From Anaerobranca californiensis DSM 14826 (GTDB lineage Bacteria; Bacillota; Proteinivoracia; Proteinivoracales; Proteinivoracaceae), in NCBI RefSeq assembly GCF_900142275.1, contig NZ_FRAI01000005.1, positions 372,001-436,000 of the forward strand: a stretch of 64,000 nt of DNA. The letters run 5' to 3'. How positions within the stretch are numbered: the stretch's first letter is position 1; every line of letters begins with the position of its first letter. Shown here in pieces: positions 61,147 to 64,000 of this stretch. Below the pieces are notes generated by a model. It did not search any database. It was not told where the DNA came from and was given only the letters and a program-made list of their open reading frames with translations. The position numbers and the translations under genes were made by a program.

Positions 61147-61548
61147 TTACTTTCTTGTATAATTAAAATAATAAATAGAAGCAAGTATAATAACACTTAA
61201 GAAAACCGGCTGTAAAAAAGACAAACAAATAACTGATCCTATTAAAAAAATCAAAATTAATATAAGGTAATTGTGAATCCCCTTTAAAATTTTATAATTC
61301 TCCAACTGTATTATAAGATTGAGATCTTCATTACTTATATCATTTAATTTACTGCGGTAATATTTCCCCTCTTTATCATCATAGCCAACTATTCCTTTAC
61401 CTAATAGATAATCGATTTTATCCCCCTCAATGGAAAAACTATCAACCTTTTCTTTAACTTCTCTATTTTCTTCATCGGACAAGTAATCCTTTGGTAAATC
61501 TATAGCTATATTAGTTATAAATTTCCTTTTTAATTTTTCTAATTCCAA
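61147..61548 (-). CDS. Small membrane protein of unknown function
   Basis: 133 residues. TTG start at 61548 with a GGAGAGGG site. A soluble N-terminal part of about 90 residues (LSDEENREVKEKVDSF, DYLLGKGIVGYDDKEGKYY) is followed by two membrane segments (YLILILIFLIGSVICLSFL and VFLSVIILASIYYF). Family not recognised. It lies upstream of an ABC transporter, in the same direction. Confidence 0.65.
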   Translation of the reverse strand: MELEKLKRKFITNIAIDLPKDYLSDEENREVKEKVDSFSIEGDKIDYLLGKGIVGYDDKEGKYYRSKLNDISNEDLNLIIQLENYKILKGIHNYLILILIFLIGSVICLSFLQPVFLSVIILASIYYFNYTRK

Positions 61549-61673
61549 AACAACCCTCTCCTATATTTTTACTTTTTTTCTATATTCTACTTAATATTAT
61601 AAAATCCTTCTTTAAAAATATATAATTTAAGGGAATTTTATAAAAAAACAATAAATTATAAGGGGGTATATTA

Positions 61674-62186
61674 TTATTCAGTTTTATAACAAGATAATAT
61701 TTCTCCATAAAACAATACATGAAAATCGTTATTTTTGTAATAACCTTCATCTATTTCCCTCTGTACAAGGCCTGGTTCCATAGATTGCTGGTAAACCACT
61801 TTACATTCATAATGAAGTTCACAATCTTCGATTATAGGGACGTTAACTTTTAATCCTGCCTTTAATTTTAAACCTGTTTCTAAAATTTTGTCTATATCCC
61901 TTCCTGATTTACTACCACAGAAAGCCAACGCTTTTTTTAAATCTTTATCTATAGGGATGCTGATAGTAAATTCCCTTGATTGTTGGAGTAGCCTATAGGT
62001 ATGCCTAGAAAATCTTACACCTACCATAAATATAGGTTTTCCCCACATTATCCCTATACTTCCCCAGCCGATTGTCATAGTATTAACTTTATCTCCATAC
62101 TTAGTAGTTAAAAATGCCCCTTTAGGCAGTTTATCCATTACCTCAGGCAATAATTCACTGTATAGTATTTCTTTAATTTTAGCCAT
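61674..62186 (-). CDS. Flavin reductase family protein
   Basis: 170 residues of the flavin reductase-like, FMN-binding split-barrel family. PKGAFLTTKYGDKVNTMTIGW, MVGVRFSRHTYRLLQQSREFTI and AFCGSKSGRDIDK are conserved segments, and an electron-carrier role is likely. No partner oxygenase is nearby, and the host looks anaerobic. It lies alone between two minus-strand genes. Confidence 0.88.
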   Translation of the reverse strand: MAKIKEILYSELLPEVMDKLPKGAFLTTKYGDKVNTMTIGWGSIGIMWGKPIFMVGVRFSRHTYRLLQQSREFTISIPIDKDLKKALAFCGSKSGRDIDKILETGLKLKAGLKVNVPIIEDCELHYECKVVYQQSMEPGLVQREIDEGYYKNNDFHVLFYGEILSCYKTE

Positions 62187-62261
62187 AATAAAACCCTCCC
62201 CATTTAGGTTATCATTTATATATATGAAATCAAAGGATAAAAAATACCTACAAACAAATTA

Positions 62262-62915
62262 TTATTTATCTAAAAGGGCAAGGATTTCCATTGGATCATC
62301 TACTACAAATTTAGCACCATTTTCCCACAACTCTTCTTTAGACCTAAACCCCCAACTAACTCCCACAGGATAAAAGTTGGCATTAACAGCAGTTTGCATA
62401 TCTACATCGGAATCCCCTACATAAATAATCTCTTGGGAATATAATTTAAGTTTTTTTACTATATGTAATGCTAACTTAGGATCAGGTTTGTGGGGAAAAG
62501 GTTCCTCTGCCCCTTGAACAAAGGCAAAATCAAATTCAGAAAAGTAATGTTTTACTACCTGTTCAGTAAAATCATGGGGTTTGTTTGAAAGTATACCTAT
62601 TATAATATTTTTCCTTTGAAGTTCCTTTAGCAAGTTATCTATTTTAGGATAAGGTGCGGTCTTTTTATTCCACCTTTTACTATACTCTGTTTTAACTTGT
62701 TCATATACAGCTAGTATTGTTTCTTTAGGTACATCTAATGGCAATGCCCTTTCCACTAATTTTTTCATCCCATTTCCCACAAATTTAAAGTATTTTTCCC
62801 TTCCATGGATTGGAAAGCCATTGTCTTTTAATGCAATATTTACCGAATCTGCTATATCATCAATACTATTGATCAATGTACCATCTAAATCAAAAAAAAT
62901 TCCTTTAAAAGTCAT
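62262..62915 (-). CDS. HAD family phosphatase (phosphoglycolate phosphatase-like)
   Basis: 217 residues. Motif I FFDLDGTLINS, motif II GILSNKP, motif III with HKPDP, and motif IV YVGDSDVDMQTA are complete, with an alpha-helical cap of the PGP/PpaX kind. Substrate not certain. It lies divergent to speD. Confidence 0.89.
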   Translation of the reverse strand: MTFKGIFFDLDGTLINSIDDIADSVNIALKDNGFPIHGREKYFKFVGNGMKKLVERALPLDVPKETILAVYEQVKTEYSKRWNKKTAPYPKIDNLLKELQRKNIIIGILSNKPHDFTEQVVKHYFSEFDFAFVQGAEEPFPHKPDPKLALHIVKKLKLYSQEIIYVGDSDVDMQTAVNANFYPVGVSWGFRSKEELWENGAKFVVDDPMEILALLDK

Positions 62916-63042
62916 AAGTAATACCTCCTGAAATCCTTTTATTTAAATCATTATATACCTATTCTTTAAATTTAAAAAGATTATATTTTAATTAACTAGG
63001 AATAATATAGATAAAGAATAATTCTAACGGGAGGAAAAGGGT

Positions 63043-63864
63043 ATGAAAATAAAGTCATTTAAAAAACTCAAACTTTATGGTTTTAACAACCTCACTAAAA
63101 CTTTAAGTTTTAATATGTATGATATATGTTATGCAAAAACAGAAGAAGATCGTAAAGGGTACATTAAATATATCGATGAAGAATACAGTGCTGAAAGGTT
63201 AACAAAAATTTTAAAGGATGTGGCCCAAATCATAGGTGCCAATATATTAAATATAGCTAAACAGGATTATGAACCTCAAGGTGCATCCGTTACCATGTTA
63301 GTTTCTGAAGAAGGTGTATTTTCTGATTCACCACCTGAAGAATTAGAGGAATCTGAAAGTCCAGGTCCCCTTCCCGGTTCTGTTGTAGGACATTTAGACA
63401 AAAGTCACATTACAGTACATACGTACCCTGAAAGTCATCCCTACCAAGGAATAAGTACCTTTAGAGCAGATATCGATGTATCAACTTGTGGTCATATATC
63501 TCCATTAAAGGCATTAAATTATCTAATCCACAGTTTTGATGCCGATATCATGACGATAGATTATCGAGTTAGGGGTTTTACCCGGGACGTTAATGGTAGA
63601 AAGTTATTCATTGATCATAAAATTAACTCTATCCAAAATTATATTGATATAGATACAAGGGATCGCTACCAAATGATAGATGTAAACATCTATCAAGAAA
63701 ATATTTTCCACACAAAATTGTTACTTAAGAAATTTGATTTAGATAATTACCTTTTTGGTGTCGATAAAAAGGATTTAACACCATCGGAAAGACGGAAAAT
63801 TAAAGCACAACTAAAAAAAGAAATGAATGATATTTTCTATGGTAGAAATGTTATTAAAGTGTAA
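63043..63864 (+). CDS. speD: S-adenosylmethionine decarboxylase proenzyme
   Basis: Makes decarboxylated S-adenosylmethionine for spermidine. At 273 residues it is the long, E. coli-type class rather than the short Bacillus type. Self-cleavage is expected between Lys120 and Ser121 in [15 protein letters not shown], creating the pyruvoyl group. [27 protein letters not shown] and [12 protein letters not shown] follow. GGGAGG precedes the ATG by 9 bases. It ends in a strong terminator. Confidence 0.96.
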   Translation: MKIKSFKKLKLYGFNNLTKTLSFNMYDICYAKTEEDRKGYIKYIDEEYSAERLTKILKDVAQIIGANILNIAKQDYEPQGASVTMLVSEEGVFSDSPPEELEESESPGPLPGSVVGHLDKSHITVHTYPESHPYQGISTFRADIDVSTCGHISPLKALNYLIHSFDADIMTIDYRVRGFTRDVNGRKLFIDHKINSIQNYIDIDTRDRYQMIDVNIYQENIFHTKLLLKKFDLDNYLFGVDKKDLTPSERRKIKAQLKKEMNDIFYGRNVIKV

Positions 63865-63876
63865 AATATAAATATA

Positions 63877-63912
63877 AACTCCTTGCAAAATAACAAGCAA
63901 GGAGTTTTTTAT
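63877..63912 (+). terminator. Terminator of speD
   Basis: AACTCCTTGC and GCAAGGAGTT pair around a ten-base loop, followed by TTTTTT. Confidence 0.92.
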
Positions 63913-63979
63913 TTTCCCTTGAAAAATTGACTCAGTATGTTAAAGTATTAATAAAATAATTTTTATTAAGGTGATATTT

Positions 63980-64000
63980 ATGGAAGAATTTTTACGGATT
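63980..64000 (+). CDS. Start of an unidentified gene cut by window edge
   Basis: ATG at 63980 follows an AAGGTGAT ribosome site at 63968-63975, and seven codons (MEEFLRI) are visible. A TTGACT-type -35 lies near 63927. Too little is seen to name it; another polyamine gene would be expected after speD, but this is a guess. Confidence 0.55.

Noticed and set aside
1-64000. CRISPR arrays, tRNA or rRNA genes, transposons
   Set aside because: No regularly spaced repeats, no tRNA-like cloverleaf and no transposase signature were noticed; short tRNA genes could only be excluded with certainty by a dedicated scan.

Overview
The window is chromosomal DNA of a low-GC, spore-forming, monoderm Firmicute, most likely a class Clostridia anaerobe. 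The evidence is AT-rich DNA with strong GGAGG-type ribosome sites, an uninterrupted sporulation sigma factor K gene, a split glycine decarboxylase (GcvPA/GcvPB), a T-box leader on alaS, and gene order shared with two Bacillus subtilis blocks: comG-aroK-gcvT-gcvP-lipM-aroQ and yrrI-alaS-yrzL-yrrK-yrzB-yrrL-yrrO-udk-pbpI. The genus cannot be fixed from the sequence alone. Nearly all genes lie on the minus strand, so transcription runs from high to low coordinates. No tRNA, rRNA, CRISPR array, insertion sequence or prophage was seen.

Layout from left to right. 1-402 is the cut-off aroQ. 479-9060 is one glycine-responsive operon: tandem glycine riboswitch, gcvT, gcvH, gcvPA, gcvPB, two radical SAM proteins, lipM and lpd. 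No classical LipA is present; the two radical SAM proteins look like the split LipS1/LipS2 lipoyl synthase, so the operon seems to make the glycine cleavage system and its lipoyl cofactor together. 9175-12453 holds fchA, a histidine phosphatase, ddl and a DMT transporter. 12621-16148 holds a small secreted repeat protein, a TetR-CmpB-HD operon and an M29 aminopeptidase. 16231-27610 is an eight-gene envelope operon (exoprotein, ABC transporter, coiled-coil membrane protein, MoxR, DUF58, BatA-like and VWA proteins) whose last gene carries an internal deletion and frameshift.

27738-34927 is a type IV pilus operon (pilB, pilT, pilC, pilM, pilN, pilO, prepilin peptidase, major pilin). 35048-38044 is an RND exporter, followed by aroK and a ComFB-like gene. 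38842-43944 is a second, comG-like set (CBS-PAS-HD protein, four small pilin-like proteins, platform protein, ATPase) without its own major pilin. Pilus and competence genes therefore flank aroK, and c-di-nucleotide control is suggested by an MshEN domain on PilB and by ComFB.

44026-48617 holds aroE, yqeG, sigK, a PbpI-like penicillin-binding protein and udk. 48619-56181 is the conserved U32 peptidase-mltG-DUF1292-ruvX-ireB-alaS-AI-2E exporter block. 56254-64000 holds small proteins (including a 56-residue zinc ribbon), a PRC-barrel protein, a second DMT transporter, a methyltransferase, an ABC transporter, a flavin reductase, a HAD phosphatase, speD and the first codons of one more gene.
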